A stretch of DNA of 64,000 nt from DAMCAP01 sp964369265 (GTDB lineage Bacteria > Bacillota > Clostridia > Oscillospirales > Ruminococcaceae). The notes below the pieces were generated by a model, which was given only the letters and a program-made list of their open reading frames with translations, made no database searches and was not told the DNA's origin. The DNA is taken from the NCBI GenBank assembly GCA_964369265.1, contig CAYJEV010000002.1, forward strand, positions 1 to 64,000. The letters run 5' to 3'. This document shows, one piece after another, positions 45,343-54,344 of the stretch (position 1 is its first letter; the number at the start of each line of letters is the position of its first letter). A program made the position numbers and the translations under genes.

Positions 45343-45726
45343 CTAATCTTCTGCAATACTAATCGCAATTTTTAAAAGCTCATTTAACCTATCAGAATAA
45401 CCTACCAAATGAAGATACCCAAAAAGCGTTTCAACTCCTGTTGCTTTTCTGTATTCGGACATAACACCATTTTTAGGAGAGGAAACAGAGCTACTGTTCC
45501 TTCCCCTCTTTAAAACAGCTAGCTCGTTTTCGTCTAATGTGTCAACAATAGCATCATAAACTTTTGCTTGATACGCAGCACATACATATGATACTGCCAT
45601 TCTATGAAGCTTATTAGCTGAAAGACTTCCATGTTTTATTATTATATTCTCTCGAATATACTGTTCATACACAGCATCTCCCATAAATGCTAAAGTTAGT
45701 GGATTTAAAAGCTTTGGATTTTCCAT
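45343..45726 (-). CDS. mrnC: Mini-ribonuclease III
   Basis: 127 aa. NPLTLAFMGDAVYEQYIRE carries the catalytic Asp/Glu of the RNase III fold; KRGRNSSSVSSPKN and YRKATGVETLFGYLHLVG are typical of MrnC, and no dsRNA-binding domain is present. It matures 23S rRNA. It lies downstream of obg, separated by the tandem structured repeat. Near its stop, TTAGTATA/TATACTAA (45326-45347) could form a weak terminator. Confidence 0.95.
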   Translation of the reverse strand: MENPKLLNPLTLAFMGDAVYEQYIRENIIIKHGSLSANKLHRMAVSYVCAAYQAKVYDAIVDTLDENELAVLKRGRNSSSVSSPKNGVMSEYRKATGVETLFGYLHLVGYSDRLNELLKIAISIAED

Positions 45727-45760
45727 ATATATCCCCTTTTATGATATTAAAAGTCTCGCT

Positions 45761-45997
45761 AGGAATTTTGGTATAATCGTCCATGTTCTGCGGTTGCCCT
45801 TATGGCGAGCAGAACGAACATCAAAATCGCCCCTGCGAGGATATAATAATCCTAACAAGATTATTATAACACAAATTCTGTGAGGAATTTTGGTATAATC
45901 GTCCATGTTCTGCGGTTGCCTTTATGGCGAGCAGAACGGACATCAAAATCGCCCCTGCGAGGATATAATAATCTTAACAAGATTATTATAACACAAA
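45761..45997 (-). repeat. Tandem 122-bp structured repeat between obg and mrnC
   Basis: Copies 45761-45875 and 45883-45997 differ at only three of 115 bases. Each has a 12-bp palindrome (45964-45990 in copy 2) and a nested hairpin. In copy 2 the pairings are ATTTTG 45887-45892 with 45944-45949, GTCC 45901-45904 with 45938-45941, GTTCTGC 45907-45913 with 45931-45937, and GCC 45918-45920 with 45926-45928. One difference is in a loop. The other two make A-C mismatches on plus but G-U pairs on minus, which points to a minus-strand RNA. The obg stop lies inside copy 2. It matches no RNA family that I recognise. Confidence 0.8.
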
Positions 45998-47254
45998 ATC
46001 AAATTCAAATCCACAAATATTTACAGTGTCATTCTCTTGAATTCCAGCCTCAAGCAGACCATCTATTATACCGCTGGATCTTAATACTCTTTGGAAATAT
46101 TGAAGCGATTCATAGTCTTCCATATTAACAGAAGCTAATATGTTCATTAACCAATCAGCCTCAACAACATAAACTCCATCCTCAATAACAATCTCAAAGC
46201 GCTTCTTATCGGCTGTATCAGTTTCAATCATCTTAGCCTCTGGCTCATAAATCTTAATTGGAGGAAGCTTTTCGATTTCGTTATAAACATAGTCTATAAT
46301 CTCTCTAGTTCCGCTAACAGTTGCAGCAGACATTGCGAAAAATTTGTATCCCTTGCCTTCAACATAGTTTTTAAACTCTTCAATCTGTTCTTCTGTTGCG
46401 ATATCGCATTTATTACCAACAACTATCATTGGTCTATCTGCGATCTCCTCTGAGAAGTTAGCAAGCTCTTTGTTTATAAGCTCAAAATCCTCTTTTGGAT
46501 CACGACCTTCTGAACCTGATATATCAACTACATGAATAGTCAGACGACAACGCTCAACATGCCTTAAAAAGGCATGTCCTAAGCCTACACCATCGCTTGC
46601 CCCTTCAATTAGTCCAGGAATATCAGCCATTACAAAGCTCTGCTCCTCAGCAACTCTAACCACACCTAATACAGGCGTTAGGGTTGTGAAGTGATAATTT
46701 GCTATCTTTGGCTTTGCTTCACTAACAACAGATATAAAGGTTGATTTACCAACATTAGGAAATCCTACTAAACCAACATCAGCAAGAAGCTTTAATTCTA
46801 AAGTAACTTCAAGCTTTTCGCCAGGAAGACCTGGCTTTGCAAAACGTGGAATTTGTCTTGTTGGAGTCGCAAAATGCTGGTTTCCCCATCCACCACGTCC
46901 GCCCTTAGCAACAACTACAGGCTCGTTTGTGGACATATCGCAAATTACTCTTCCAGTTTCAGCATCTCTAACTAAAGTTCCTTTTGGTACTTTAATTATT
47001 AAATCTTGCGCATTTCTTCCAGAACAATTCTTTCTGCCGCCAGGATCGCCCGGCTTTGCATTATATTTTGATTTATATTTAAAGTCAATCAGAGTTGAAA
47101 GATGAGTATCAACTACTAAGATAACATCTCCACCTTTGCCACCATCGCCACCATCAGGTCCACCAGCTGCAACATACTTTTCTCTATGAAAGCTAACACA
47201 ACCAGCACCACCATCTCCAGCAGCTATCTTTATTCTAGCCTTATCTACAAACAT
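45986..47254 (-). CDS. obg: Obg/CgtA ribosome-assembly GTPase
   Basis: 422 aa. Obg fold with Gly-rich turns (GDGGAGCVSFHREKYVAAGG, GGPDGGDGGKGGDVILVVD), G domain (GFPNVGKSTF, DIPGLIEGASDGVGLGH, VGNKCDI) and a C-terminal OCT domain (about 345-422). It binds the 50S subunit and links growth, stress and, in spore formers, sporulation. It is separated from rpmA by a terminator hairpin. Its stop codon lies in the tandem repeat. Confidence 0.97.
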   Translation of the reverse strand: MFVDKARIKIAAGDGGAGCVSFHREKYVAAGGPDGGDGGKGGDVILVVDTHLSTLIDFKYKSKYNAKPGDPGGRKNCSGRNAQDLIIKVPKGTLVRDAETGRVICDMSTNEPVVVAKGGRGGWGNQHFATPTRQIPRFAKPGLPGEKLEVTLELKLLADVGLVGFPNVGKSTFISVVSEAKPKIANYHFTTLTPVLGVVRVAEEQSFVMADIPGLIEGASDGVGLGHAFLRHVERCRLTIHVVDISGSEGRDPKEDFELINKELANFSEEIADRPMIVVGNKCDIATEEQIEEFKNYVEGKGYKFFAMSAATVSGTREIIDYVYNEIEKLPPIKIYEPEAKMIETDTADKKRFEIVIEDGVYVVEADWLMNILASVNMEDYESLQYFQRVLRSSGIIDGLLEAGIQENDTVNICGFEFDFVL

Positions 47255-47294
47255 CTTCTACCTCCTGTGTCCATACATACATTTCTTAAACATA

Positions 47295-47320
47295 CAAAAA
47301 TCCCCAGCAAGCTGGGGATT
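47295..47320 (-). terminator. Terminator between rpmA and obg
   Basis: AATCCCCAGC (47299-47308) pairs with GCTGGGGATT (47311-47320), then TTTTTG on minus. It could partly insulate obg from the ribosomal-protein transcript. Confidence 0.85.
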
Positions 47321-47331
47321 TAAAGATTAAC

Positions 47332-47592
47332 TTAGTTAGCAACAGGATAAACAGATACTTTCTTACGATCTCTGCCCATTCTCTCGAATGCAACCTTGCC
47401 CTCTACTAAAGCAAATAGAGTATCATCAGAACCTCTACCAACGTTTGCACCTGGATGAATGTGTGTGCCTCTTTGACGAACTAGGATGTTACCAGCTAGT
47501 ACAACCTGTCCATCCGCTCTCTTTACACCAAGTCTTTTACTTTCGGAATCTCTACCATTTTTAGTTGAGCCGACGCCTTTCTTATGTGCCAT
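47332..47592 (-). CDS. rpmA: Ribosomal protein L27 without the cleavable N-terminal extension
   Basis: 86 aa, starting [20 protein letters not shown]. Most Bacillota L27 proteins start with a ~9-residue extension removed by the protease Prp, encoded between rplU and rpmA. Here a TAA lies directly before ATG in frame, so no extension is possible. The 65-base rplU-rpmA interval holds no prp gene. GGTAGGTGG precedes the start. Confidence 0.97.
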   Translation of the reverse strand: MAHKKGVGSTKNGRDSESKRLGVKRADGQVVLAGNILVRQRGTHIHPGANVGRGSDDTLFALVEGKVAFERMGRDRKKVSVYPVAN

Positions 47593-47657
47593 TTATATCC
47601 ACCTACCTTTATTATAAAAATTGAATTCATTGATATAAATAATGTTACCTATTTATA

Positions 47658-47966
47658 TTACTTGCTAATCGCTGTAATTTCGATCTTAGAGTATGGTTGT
47701 CTATGACCCATTTTTCTCTTAGAATCTTTCTTTGCTCTGTAAGTGAATACAGTAATTTTCTTAGCCTTAGCGTTTCTTAGAACCTTACCAGTTACGCTAG
47801 CGCCTTCAACCACTGGAGTACCAACAGTTACACCCTCTTCATTACCAATTGCGATAACTTCGAACTTTACTTCAGCATCAACCTCAGCGCCTACCTTCTC
47901 AACGAAGATTACATCGCCTTCGCTTACACGATACTGTTTTCCACCTGTCTTAATAATTGCGTACAT
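47658..47966 (-). CDS. rplU: Ribosomal protein L21
   Basis: 102 aa: [20 protein letters not shown] at the start, ending [20 protein letters not shown]. It binds 23S rRNA. ATG 47966 follows GCAGGTG; an upstream in-frame start lies within the leader and is not credible. First gene of rplU-rpmA. Confidence 0.97.
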   Translation of the reverse strand: MYAIIKTGGKQYRVSEGDVIFVEKVGAEVDAEVKFEVIAIGNEEGVTVGTPVVEGASVTGKVLRNAKAKKITVFTYRAKKDSKRKMGHRQPYSKIEITAISK

Positions 47967-47974
47967 TTTGCACC

Positions 47975-48050
47975 TGCTTTTCTTTAATAAACTCGCTGAC
48001 ATGAAGGCGAGAGCATGCTCTCTTTAACGGCCTTCTTCAAGCGGCATAAC
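47975..48050 (-). promoter_or_regulatory. Structured rplU leader (L21 leader-like)
   Basis: In the minus-strand transcript GAAGGC and GCCTTC enclose a GAGAG-CATG-CTCTC hairpin (within 48001-48038). This compact structure between promoter and rplU fits the autoregulatory L21 leaders of Bacillota, but I have not matched it residue by residue. Confidence 0.55.
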
Positions 48051-48051
48051 A

Positions 48052-48081
48052 ATTATACTTTATATTTGTATTGTTTGTCAA
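48052..48081 (-). promoter_or_regulatory. rplU promoter
   Basis: On minus, TTGACA (48081-48076) and TATAAT (48057-48052), spacer 18 bases. Confidence 0.75.
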
Positions 48082-48097
48082 TAGAATTATCAAAAAT

Positions 48098-48667
48098 TTA
48101 GCTAGTTTTTGAAAAATATATCGCTATAACAGCAAAAGTTGCAAGCAAAACATACATATACAAGCTGGAATTTAGGAAAAATAAGGCTCCTGATATAACA
48201 ATCATACCAAAACATACCATTTTTGATATATTTTCGAAGTATTCTGCGCCTCTAACTGGGTTAGCATTTATTAGCATTTCAAGCAAAATGCTTCCTCCAT
48301 CAAGCCCTCTAATCGGTATTAGATTGAATAATGACAAAAATAAGCTTATAGCAAATAAATTTTCCAGCCCAGCAAAATAAGCAAATAATGAAAACAAAAG
48401 TCCAGCGAAGCTTCCAGAAGCTGAGATTAAAATTTCTTTAATATGTGTAGCCCTTGTTCTTACTATATCTATCTGTATTCCATTAGTATTGATGTTTATC
48501 TTTTTTATATTATACCCTAAAAAATAAATAGTTGCAAGATGTCCAGCCTCATGTACTAAAATTGATAACACAAATGCCCACACTTCCTCACTTCCACTAT
48601 ACACTAATATGCCCATTAATGCAATAAACCAAAAGCTAACCGATATTCTTCCAGATAGGCTTTTCAT
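48098..48667 (-). CDS. spoIVFB: SpoIVFB-like intramembrane metalloprotease (M50)
   Basis: 189 aa, about five helices. Zinc motif HEAGH in VLSILVHEAGHLATIYFLGY and the second site in FNLIPIRGLDGGSILLEM. In spore formers SpoIVFB cleaves pro-sigma-K. Its ATG overlaps the SpoIVFA stop (TGATG), giving translational coupling. The C-terminal CBS domain of B. subtilis SpoIVFB is missing, as the protein is short. Confidence 0.9.
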   Translation of the reverse strand: MKSLSGRISVSFWFIALMGILVYSGSEEVWAFVLSILVHEAGHLATIYFLGYNIKKININTNGIQIDIVRTRATHIKEILISASGSFAGLLFSLFAYFAGLENLFAISLFLSLFNLIPIRGLDGGSILLEMLINANPVRGAEYFENISKMVCFGMIVISGALFFLNSSLYMYVLLATFAVIAIYFSKTS

Positions 48668-49608
48668 CAAATCTCTTTTCCTTCCATAAAGATTGTTTGA
48701 GGATCTATATAGCTGCTTTCTACCATTACTTCAAAATGTAGATGCGGTCCAGTTGAAAGCCCAGTATTCCCTATTGTTGCAATAGTTTCCCCTTCTAAGA
48801 CAAAATCACCAACATCAGCTAAAATCTCATCGCAATGCGCATAGTATGTATAGATATTATTTGAATGCTTAATCTCTATATAGTTTCCGTAAACTTCGCT
48901 ATAGCCAATGTAGCTTACTTCACCAAAGAGAGGCGAAGTTATTGGTGTTCCTATATTAGCACCAATATCAATTCCTGTGTGAAAATCGGCTTTGTTTGTT
49001 ATAGGATGAATGCGAAAGCCAAATTCATCAGTTAAAACTCCATCTCTCACTATATCATCATAGCTCTCAACTATCATTTCAAGCAAAGAAGTATTTGAGC
49101 CAACTAAAGAAACAGTTACATCATCAAAAAAATCCTCAATGTCATCCTCGAGCTCTAATTCGTCATCTATCTCTTTATCATCCATATTATCAACTTCATT
49201 CAGTAAAGTTTCGTCCTCGCTTGTTGTTCCTCTGCTATTTTGTGGCGGATATGGTACTGGAGGCAAGCTAGTTATGCTATCTCTTGGAATATCTACAGGC
49301 TCTCTATATAAACTTATAACATCCTCAATAACTGCATTTTCTTCTATATCTTCAAACACTGCCATTACCAACTCAGCATTTGTATAATCGCCCTTTATGA
49401 CACTATATATCTCTTGGTTTGTGGCATCGTCTATCATACCAAAACCATTAAGCAAGACAACTGTTCCTAAAATAAAGACCGATACTATGCTTTGCACAAA
49501 AGTTATTCTAAGCAGTCTTTCTTCTCTAGTGTTAATATAGCTCTTCCTTCTGCTTTTTCTTCTAGTCTTCCCTTTTAAAAAACTGCCTTTATTTCGTCTA
49601 CCTAACAT
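48667..49608 (-). CDS. spoIVFA: SpoIVFA-like M23 peptidase-family protein
   Basis: 313 aa. Basic N-terminus, one membrane helix (about 27-50), an acidic linker (about 125-165), and a LytM/M23 domain with FHTGIDIGANIG, YTYYAHCDEIL and GPHLHFEV. All zinc ligands (H, D, H) appear present, unlike many SpoIVFA proteins whose site is degenerate. It regulates SpoIVFB in the forespore membrane. It ends in TGA, so TGA is a stop here. Confidence 0.88.
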   Translation of the reverse strand: MLGRRNKGSFLKGKTRRKSRRKSYINTREERLLRITFVQSIVSVFILGTVVLLNGFGMIDDATNQEIYSVIKGDYTNAELVMAVFEDIEENAVIEDVISLYREPVDIPRDSITSLPPVPYPPQNSRGTTSEDETLLNEVDNMDDKEIDDELELEDDIEDFFDDVTVSLVGSNTSLLEMIVESYDDIVRDGVLTDEFGFRIHPITNKADFHTGIDIGANIGTPITSPLFGEVSYIGYSEVYGNYIEIKHSNNIYTYYAHCDEILADVGDFVLEGETIATIGNTGLSTGPHLHFEVMVESSYIDPQTIFMEGKEI

Positions 49609-49655
49609 TTAACTACCTCCAACTTCTTATTTAATATAATATATTAGAGGTATTA

Positions 49656-49688
49656 TAAAAAAATGACAGATAGACTAAGCTATCTGCC
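49656..49688 (-). terminator. Terminator of the lipoprotein gene
   Basis: GACAGATAG (49665-49673) pairs with CTATCTGCC (49680-49688) with one mismatch. ATTTTTTTA follows on minus. Confidence 0.8.
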
Positions 49689-49695
49689 ATAATTA

Positions 49696-50403
49696 TTACT
49701 CTGCTGCTCTTGCAATCTCGACTGCAACGCCTTTTGCATCTTCATTTATTTTATCGTCTGTTGTATAGTGTATAAACACCTTATCTCCAGCCACTAAGTC
49801 GCCTAAAGTTACTCTAGCCTTAGTTAAATCAGAGATTTCAAACACTGAGCTTTCGCCAGCAGTATTCTTTAGAGTAATGCTATTCTCGCCAACTGTTTCA
49901 ACCTCTCCCATAAATGTTATCTCATCAGCAGATGGCAGCATATCAACATAGATGGCATCAACAGCCACAGTTGGGTCAACTCCTTCGCCTGTCATATCTG
50001 CGCCATAATAAGCTGTGATATAGTCGCCTTCTTTGAACGTTCCATCATTACCATACTTTGTGCTATCATTAAAGTTGAATGTTTTTTCAGCAACTCCATA
50101 GCTTGTACCTTCAAGCTGCTTAACAACTATTCCAGTATCAGTCACAGCGCTGACAACGCCTCTATACATAGCAGAATCCATAACTGGCGCTGTTTTATTA
50201 TACCACTTTTCCATTAGGTCAGGCGCTGGCATTTCGCTGTTTATGTCTGGTGTTTCAGGCATTGGCGCAGTTGAAGACACAGTGTCATCTGTTATTGGTG
50301 CACTCGAAGAAGCATCTCCAGCATCTGTTGTACATCCTGTTAAAACCATTGCTGAACATGCAGCAGCAACTATCATCATTGTTATAATTTTATTTCTTTT
50401 CAT
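49696..50403 (-). CDS. Secreted lipoprotein of unknown function
   Basis: 235 aa. Lipobox VLTGC near residues 20-24, a Ser/Thr/Pro-rich linker (to about 75), and two similar beta-rich modules (RGVVSAVTDTGIVVKQ and MGEVETVGENSITLKN) that look like repeated OB-like domains. No catalytic motif is seen. It is likely displayed on the outer face of the membrane. Single gene upstream of the spoIVFA gene. Confidence 0.75.
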   Translation of the reverse strand: MKRNKIITMMIVAAACSAMVLTGCTTDAGDASSSAPITDDTVSSTAPMPETPDINSEMPAPDLMEKWYNKTAPVMDSAMYRGVVSAVTDTGIVVKQLEGTSYGVAEKTFNFNDSTKYGNDGTFKEGDYITAYYGADMTGEGVDPTVAVDAIYVDMLPSADEITFMGEVETVGENSITLKNTAGESSVFEISDLTKARVTLGDLVAGDKVFIHYTTDDKINEDAKGVAVEIARAAE

Positions 50404-50510
50404 ATTTAATCATTATCCTCCACTTTTTTATATATAGTTTGCTCATGTTATAAGTGTTTTAAACATCATAATTTACTGCACTCAAAAAATATTTTTGAAA
50501 ATTAAAATAA

Positions 50511-50540
50511 TGAGTATAGCCACCTAAGTAACTACACTCA
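50511..50540 (-). terminator. Terminator of the SirTM operon
   Basis: TGAGTATAG (50511-50519) pairs with CTACACTCA (50532-50540), G-U on the minus strand, followed by TTATTTTAATTTT. Confidence 0.65.
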
Positions 50541-50566
50541 TCAATTAAAGCTATATTTAATTGCAA

Positions 50567-51415
50567 CTAAACCAAATCTTTAACAACTTTACTAATATCC
50601 TCTTGGAACAACAAAGATTTATCAATAATCTCTTCTGGTATTCTTTTGATTTGCTCATTGATAATGGCATAATTAGTGTTAGGATAATTATGTGTCATTT
50701 TCCAAAAATTATATTTTATTATGCCAGGAGTATTAAATCCAACCCCAAGCTCTATCAAAAGGAGGTTTTTATTCTTATTGCTCTCAACAAAAGCGTTATA
50801 TCTATCGCAAGCTTGATGCCAGCCACTATCCTCAACAAAGGTATGATCAGCCCTTAAGTTCATCGACATGTTAGCCCCACATTTTGGGCATTTTGGTATA
50901 AGCTCTTCAGGGACAAGCATGTTTTGTTGCTTAATATACATCTCCCTAACTACATCTTCATTATCATAAGTTTCATCATGACAAGGAAGCGAGCATTGCC
51001 ACAAACCATAATCGCCTTGGGTATAGAATAATCTTCTTTTATCGAAGCCTGTTCTTTGAAAAAGATGATCAACATTTGTTGTTATGACAAAATAGTTCTT
51101 ATCTTTAACAAGACTAAAGAGATCATCATAAACGGTATGTCCTAAGTTTGTGAATCTATTTAACATGATGTGGCGACTAAAATAAGCCCATTTCTCGCTC
51201 TCGGAAGAATATCTTTGAAACGCAGCGGAATACATATCTGAATAGCCATATTTCCCTATAAAATCAGCAAAATTATCAGTAAATCGCTTTCCACTATACA
51301 CAAGCCCTGCAGAAGCTGACAAGCCCGCTCCAGCTCCTATGATTATTGCATCAGCCTCTTTTAATAAATTTTGCAGTTTGGCAATATCATTAGAGTAATT
51401 GTTTATATAATTCAT
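50567..51415 (-). CDS. SirTM-class sirtuin (protein ADP-ribosyltransferase)
   Basis: 282 aa. Rossmann motif GAGAGLSASAG, the NxD motif in ITTNVDHLFQ, and FYTQGDYGLWQC, where the catalytic His of deacetylase sirtuins is Gln, as in class M sirtuins that ADP-ribosylate instead of deacetylate. Cys pairs (CPKCGANMS and an upstream pair) may bind zinc. Start taken at ATG 51415; it overlaps the macrodomain gene by 26 bases. SirTM proteins are paired with macrodomains that reverse the modification. The usual target GcvH-L is not encoded here. Confidence 0.9.
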   Translation of the reverse strand: MNYINNYSNDIAKLQNLLKEADAIIIGAGAGLSASAGLVYSGKRFTDNFADFIGKYGYSDMYSAAFQRYSSESEKWAYFSRHIMLNRFTNLGHTVYDDLFSLVKDKNYFVITTNVDHLFQRTGFDKRRLFYTQGDYGLWQCSLPCHDETYDNEDVVREMYIKQQNMLVPEELIPKCPKCGANMSMNLRADHTFVEDSGWHQACDRYNAFVESNKNKNLLLIELGVGFNTPGIIKYNFWKMTHNYPNTNYAIINEQIKRIPEEIIDKSLLFQEDISKVVKDLV

Positions 51416-52157
51416 AATCCACATCCTTAAATACATTAAAAACAACTTTAATGTCTGTGTTATTGCTACTTAAATAATCTTTAACTGTCTTAATAGCAAT
51501 TTCTGCCGCCTCTTTATTTGGAAACCTAAACTCCCCTGTTGATATGCAGCAAAAAGCAATCGACTTTAGGCTATTCTTAATAGCTAAATCTAAGCAGGAA
51601 ACATAACAACTCGCTAAATCTTGTTTGTGTTTGTCTTTTAAAACATCAACAATTGGCCCGACTGTGTGAATAACATGCTTACAAGGCAGATTATATGCTT
51701 TAGTTATCTTTGCATCGCCTGTCTTCTCTCTATGCCCTTGCAGTTTCATAAACTGGTTGCAATCTTCCCTAAGCTGAACGCCAGCCGCCGAATGAATTAC
51801 ATTATCAATACAAGCATGGTTAGGAATAAAACACCCAAGCATAGCATCGTTTGCAGCATTAACAATAGCATCTACCTTTAGAGTTATGATATCGCCCTGC
51901 CATAATATAATATTTTTGCAGTTTTTATTATAATCTGATAACTCAAAAATAGAAACTAAATGCCTTGAGTTATTTTCTTCAGTTAAGAACTCGTCTTGTA
52001 TTCCTAAGAATTCCTCTGAAATACTGCTTGGATGCCTAACATTCATAAGCGCTCTAAGCAGTTTTCTTTTGTCAGGAAAATCCTCAGCCGAAATGTCGTT
52101 GCCTCTTTCGTTAATTAAGTAATCAAGCAAATAATTTAGCCTTTGTTGCTGTGTCAT
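51390..52157 (-). CDS. Zinc-type macrodomain protein-ADP-ribose hydrolase
   Basis: 255 aa. After a ~90-residue helical N-terminal region, the macrodomain starts at NIILWQGDIITLKVDAIVNA. The zinc motif GCFIPNHACIDNVIH (Cys, His, Cys) and IAFCCISTGEFRFPN are typical of Zn-macro enzymes linked to SirTM. It removes ADP-ribose added by its partner. ATG 52157 follows GGAGGAGCT. Confidence 0.92.
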   Translation of the reverse strand: MTQQQRLNYLLDYLINERGNDISAEDFPDKRKLLRALMNVRHPSSISEEFLGIQDEFLTEENNSRHLVSIFELSDYNKNCKNIILWQGDIITLKVDAIVNAANDAMLGCFIPNHACIDNVIHSAAGVQLREDCNQFMKLQGHREKTGDAKITKAYNLPCKHVIHTVGPIVDVLKDKHKQDLASCYVSCLDLAIKNSLKSIAFCCISTGEFRFPNKEAAEIAIKTVKDYLSSNNTDIKVVFNVFKDVDYELYKQLL

Positions 52158-52165
52158 AGCTCCTC

Positions 52166-53038
52166 CTACTCTTCGGAACACTCCCTTATCACCATAGGTA
52201 TCATATATGAAGCATTAAGCTCAAATGCAGCTCTAGGCTGTCCCTTTTGATGGCCTATAGTGTAAAACTCATTTTCATACACCTTATAAATATCAGAATA
52301 CTCTTTTCCCTCTTTGTGAGCATTCAAAATAATCTCTTTTAATTTCTTAGCTGAACTAACAGCCTTCGCAATAAATTCTTCTGTGTCTTTGCCTGTTAAA
52401 GTCCCATAATGAGGGAGTAAAACTGTTTTTGGGTTTACTGCTTTTAGATTTTCAATAGAATTTAAAGAATCTTTATAGCTTACAAGGCAAGCTGGGCTGC
52501 AAGTTTTGTCAAACGCATATACTCCAATGCTCTCGCTCGCAATATATAGGTCCAACTCTTTGCTGTAAAAAGAGATTGAGCATTTTGTGTGTCCTGGTGT
52601 GTGAATTACTTCTAATGAGTAGTCAGAAAGCTCGATAACATCTTTGCCCTTAACAGCCAAGTCGATTACAAATTCATCTATTTCGACATCATTTTTAGCG
52701 CCTCTCTCATCAGCAGCTGCCTTGTTCATATCGTTAACTACCTTAATTACTGATGGCTTTGACAACACCCTAGCAGCATATTCATCTGCCACTATCACAG
52801 TATCATTAAACGCTTTTTTAACTATATAAGCTCCTGAAATATGATCATAATGAGAATGAGTCAAAAGGCAATAATCTAACTTTCTATCGCCAAGCTCTGC
52901 TTTTATATTCTCAACTAAAGTATCAGCACAATATAAAAAACCACTATCCACTAACACAGCATTATTCTCTGTCATTACTAAAAAAGATTCTGAGCCAGTA
53001 TCGCCACCAACATTTACTATTTTAAACTCTTTTTGCAT
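52166..53038 (-). CDS. MBL-fold metallohydrolase
   Basis: 290 aa. Metal-binding LLTHSHYDHISG (HxHxDH), VIHTPGHTKCS and the final His in VLLPHYGT. Substrates of the family include thioesters and lactones. It lies between folC (its ATG directly follows the folC stop) and the macrodomain gene (8 bases), so it belongs to a folC-MBL-macro-SirTM operon. Confidence 0.9.
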   Translation of the reverse strand: MQKEFKIVNVGGDTGSESFLVMTENNAVLVDSGFLYCADTLVENIKAELGDRKLDYCLLTHSHYDHISGAYIVKKAFNDTVIVADEYAARVLSKPSVIKVVNDMNKAAADERGAKNDVEIDEFVIDLAVKGKDVIELSDYSLEVIHTPGHTKCSISFYSKELDLYIASESIGVYAFDKTCSPACLVSYKDSLNSIENLKAVNPKTVLLPHYGTLTGKDTEEFIAKAVSSAKKLKEIILNAHKEGKEYSDIYKVYENEFYTIGHQKGQPRAAFELNASYMIPMVIRECSEE

Positions 53039-54322
53039 TTATTTCTCCCAGTTAATTATTATTTCTCTTATATCTCCAGCAAGATAGAGTGAACCGCATA
53101 TCATCAGCACATCTTCTTTGCTAGTATTTTCAAGGCAAGTTCCATATGCTTTTGAAAGATCATCATAAGGAGTCGCTTTTATGCCTTTTTCGCTTAGCAT
53201 GCTAGCAAGCTCATCAGCCTCAACTGCTCTCGGAGATGGAGGACGAACTGTATATACTTCCCTTGCCTCTCTACATAAGCTATATAAGCTTTCGGAAAAG
53301 TCCTTGTCTGAAAGCATTCCTATAATTAAGTTATATCTTCTCTCGCCCAGTTGTTTTAAGTTGTTATACACAGTTTCTATGCCTGACTGATTATGAGCGC
53401 CATCAAGAATTACTAGAGGTTCTCTTTTTAGTATTTCCATTCTTGCAGGAAAGCGAACAGAAGATATGCCGCTAATTATATTCTCATCAGTAATGTTGTA
53501 TCCATATCTTTCTTTTAGTAAGAGCAAAGTTTCAACAACTGTTATGCAGTTTTCTATTTGATGATAACCTGATAAAGGTATATGTATTTCTAAGTCTTTA
53601 TAAATTATATCGCTTCCTTCTAAAGAAGTGCTATTAACGAGCAGCTTTGTTGTATCGCCTATCCTCAAATCGCAACCATTATCGCTAGCAGTTTTTTTAA
53701 CAACCTCTAAAGCTTCTTCTGGCTGATTTACATAGCAAACTGCTGGGCTAGGATTTTTTATAATCCCAGCTTTTTCAGAAGCGATTTTGGCTAAGGTATC
53801 ACCTAAAATATTAACATGGTCATAGCTTATGCTAGTTATTACAGACACAAGCGGCGGATCAATGACATTTGTTGTGTCATATGTGCCGCCAATTCCAACC
53901 TCTAACACAACTACATCGCAGTTTTTTCTGCTAAAGTATTCAAGCCCAATAGCGGTTACCATTTCAAATTCGACAGGCGCTTTATCTTCTGCTGACATCT
54001 CTTCAGCAAAAGGCTTTATGAAGCTAACAACCTCAACAAGCTCCTCATGAGAGATCATCTCGCCATTAACCTGCACTCTCTCCCCAAACTCAATTACATA
54101 TGGAGAAATAAACTTTCCAACTTTAAGACCGCTTTTTTCAAGTACAGAAGCTATCATTGATGTTGTTGAGCCTTTTCCGTTTGTTCCTGCAACATGAATA
54201 AACTTTAATTTTTTATGAGGATTGCCCATTTTTTCAAGCAGTAATGCTATATTTTCAAGACCAGCTTTTTTACCAAACTTGTTTCTAGTGTGTATATATT
54301 CAAGAGCTTGTTCGTAATTCAT
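53039..54322 (-). CDS. folC: Folylpolyglutamate/dihydrofolate synthase
   Basis: 427 aa. ATP site HVAGTNGKGSTTSMIASVLE, DVVVLEVGIGGTYDTTNVID, SYDHVNILGDTLAKIASEKA and VILDGAHNQSG are diagnostic. It adds glutamate to folates. It follows valS, a common bacillar gene order, after a terminator. Confidence 0.96.
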   Translation of the reverse strand: MNYEQALEYIHTRNKFGKKAGLENIALLLEKMGNPHKKLKFIHVAGTNGKGSTTSMIASVLEKSGLKVGKFISPYVIEFGERVQVNGEMISHEELVEVVSFIKPFAEEMSAEDKAPVEFEMVTAIGLEYFSRKNCDVVVLEVGIGGTYDTTNVIDPPLVSVITSISYDHVNILGDTLAKIASEKAGIIKNPSPAVCYVNQPEEALEVVKKTASDNGCDLRIGDTTKLLVNSTSLEGSDIIYKDLEIHIPLSGYHQIENCITVVETLLLLKERYGYNITDENIISGISSVRFPARMEILKREPLVILDGAHNQSGIETVYNNLKQLGERRYNLIIGMLSDKDFSESLYSLCREAREVYTVRPPSPRAVEADELASMLSEKGIKATPYDDLSKAYGTCLENTSKEDVLMICGSLYLAGDIREIIINWEK

Positions 54323-54344
54323 TTAAAGCCTCCAAAATTCATAT

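Noticed and set aside
45761..45997. CRISPR array
   Set aside because: Only two long adjacent units with no short repeats, regular spacers or cas genes.
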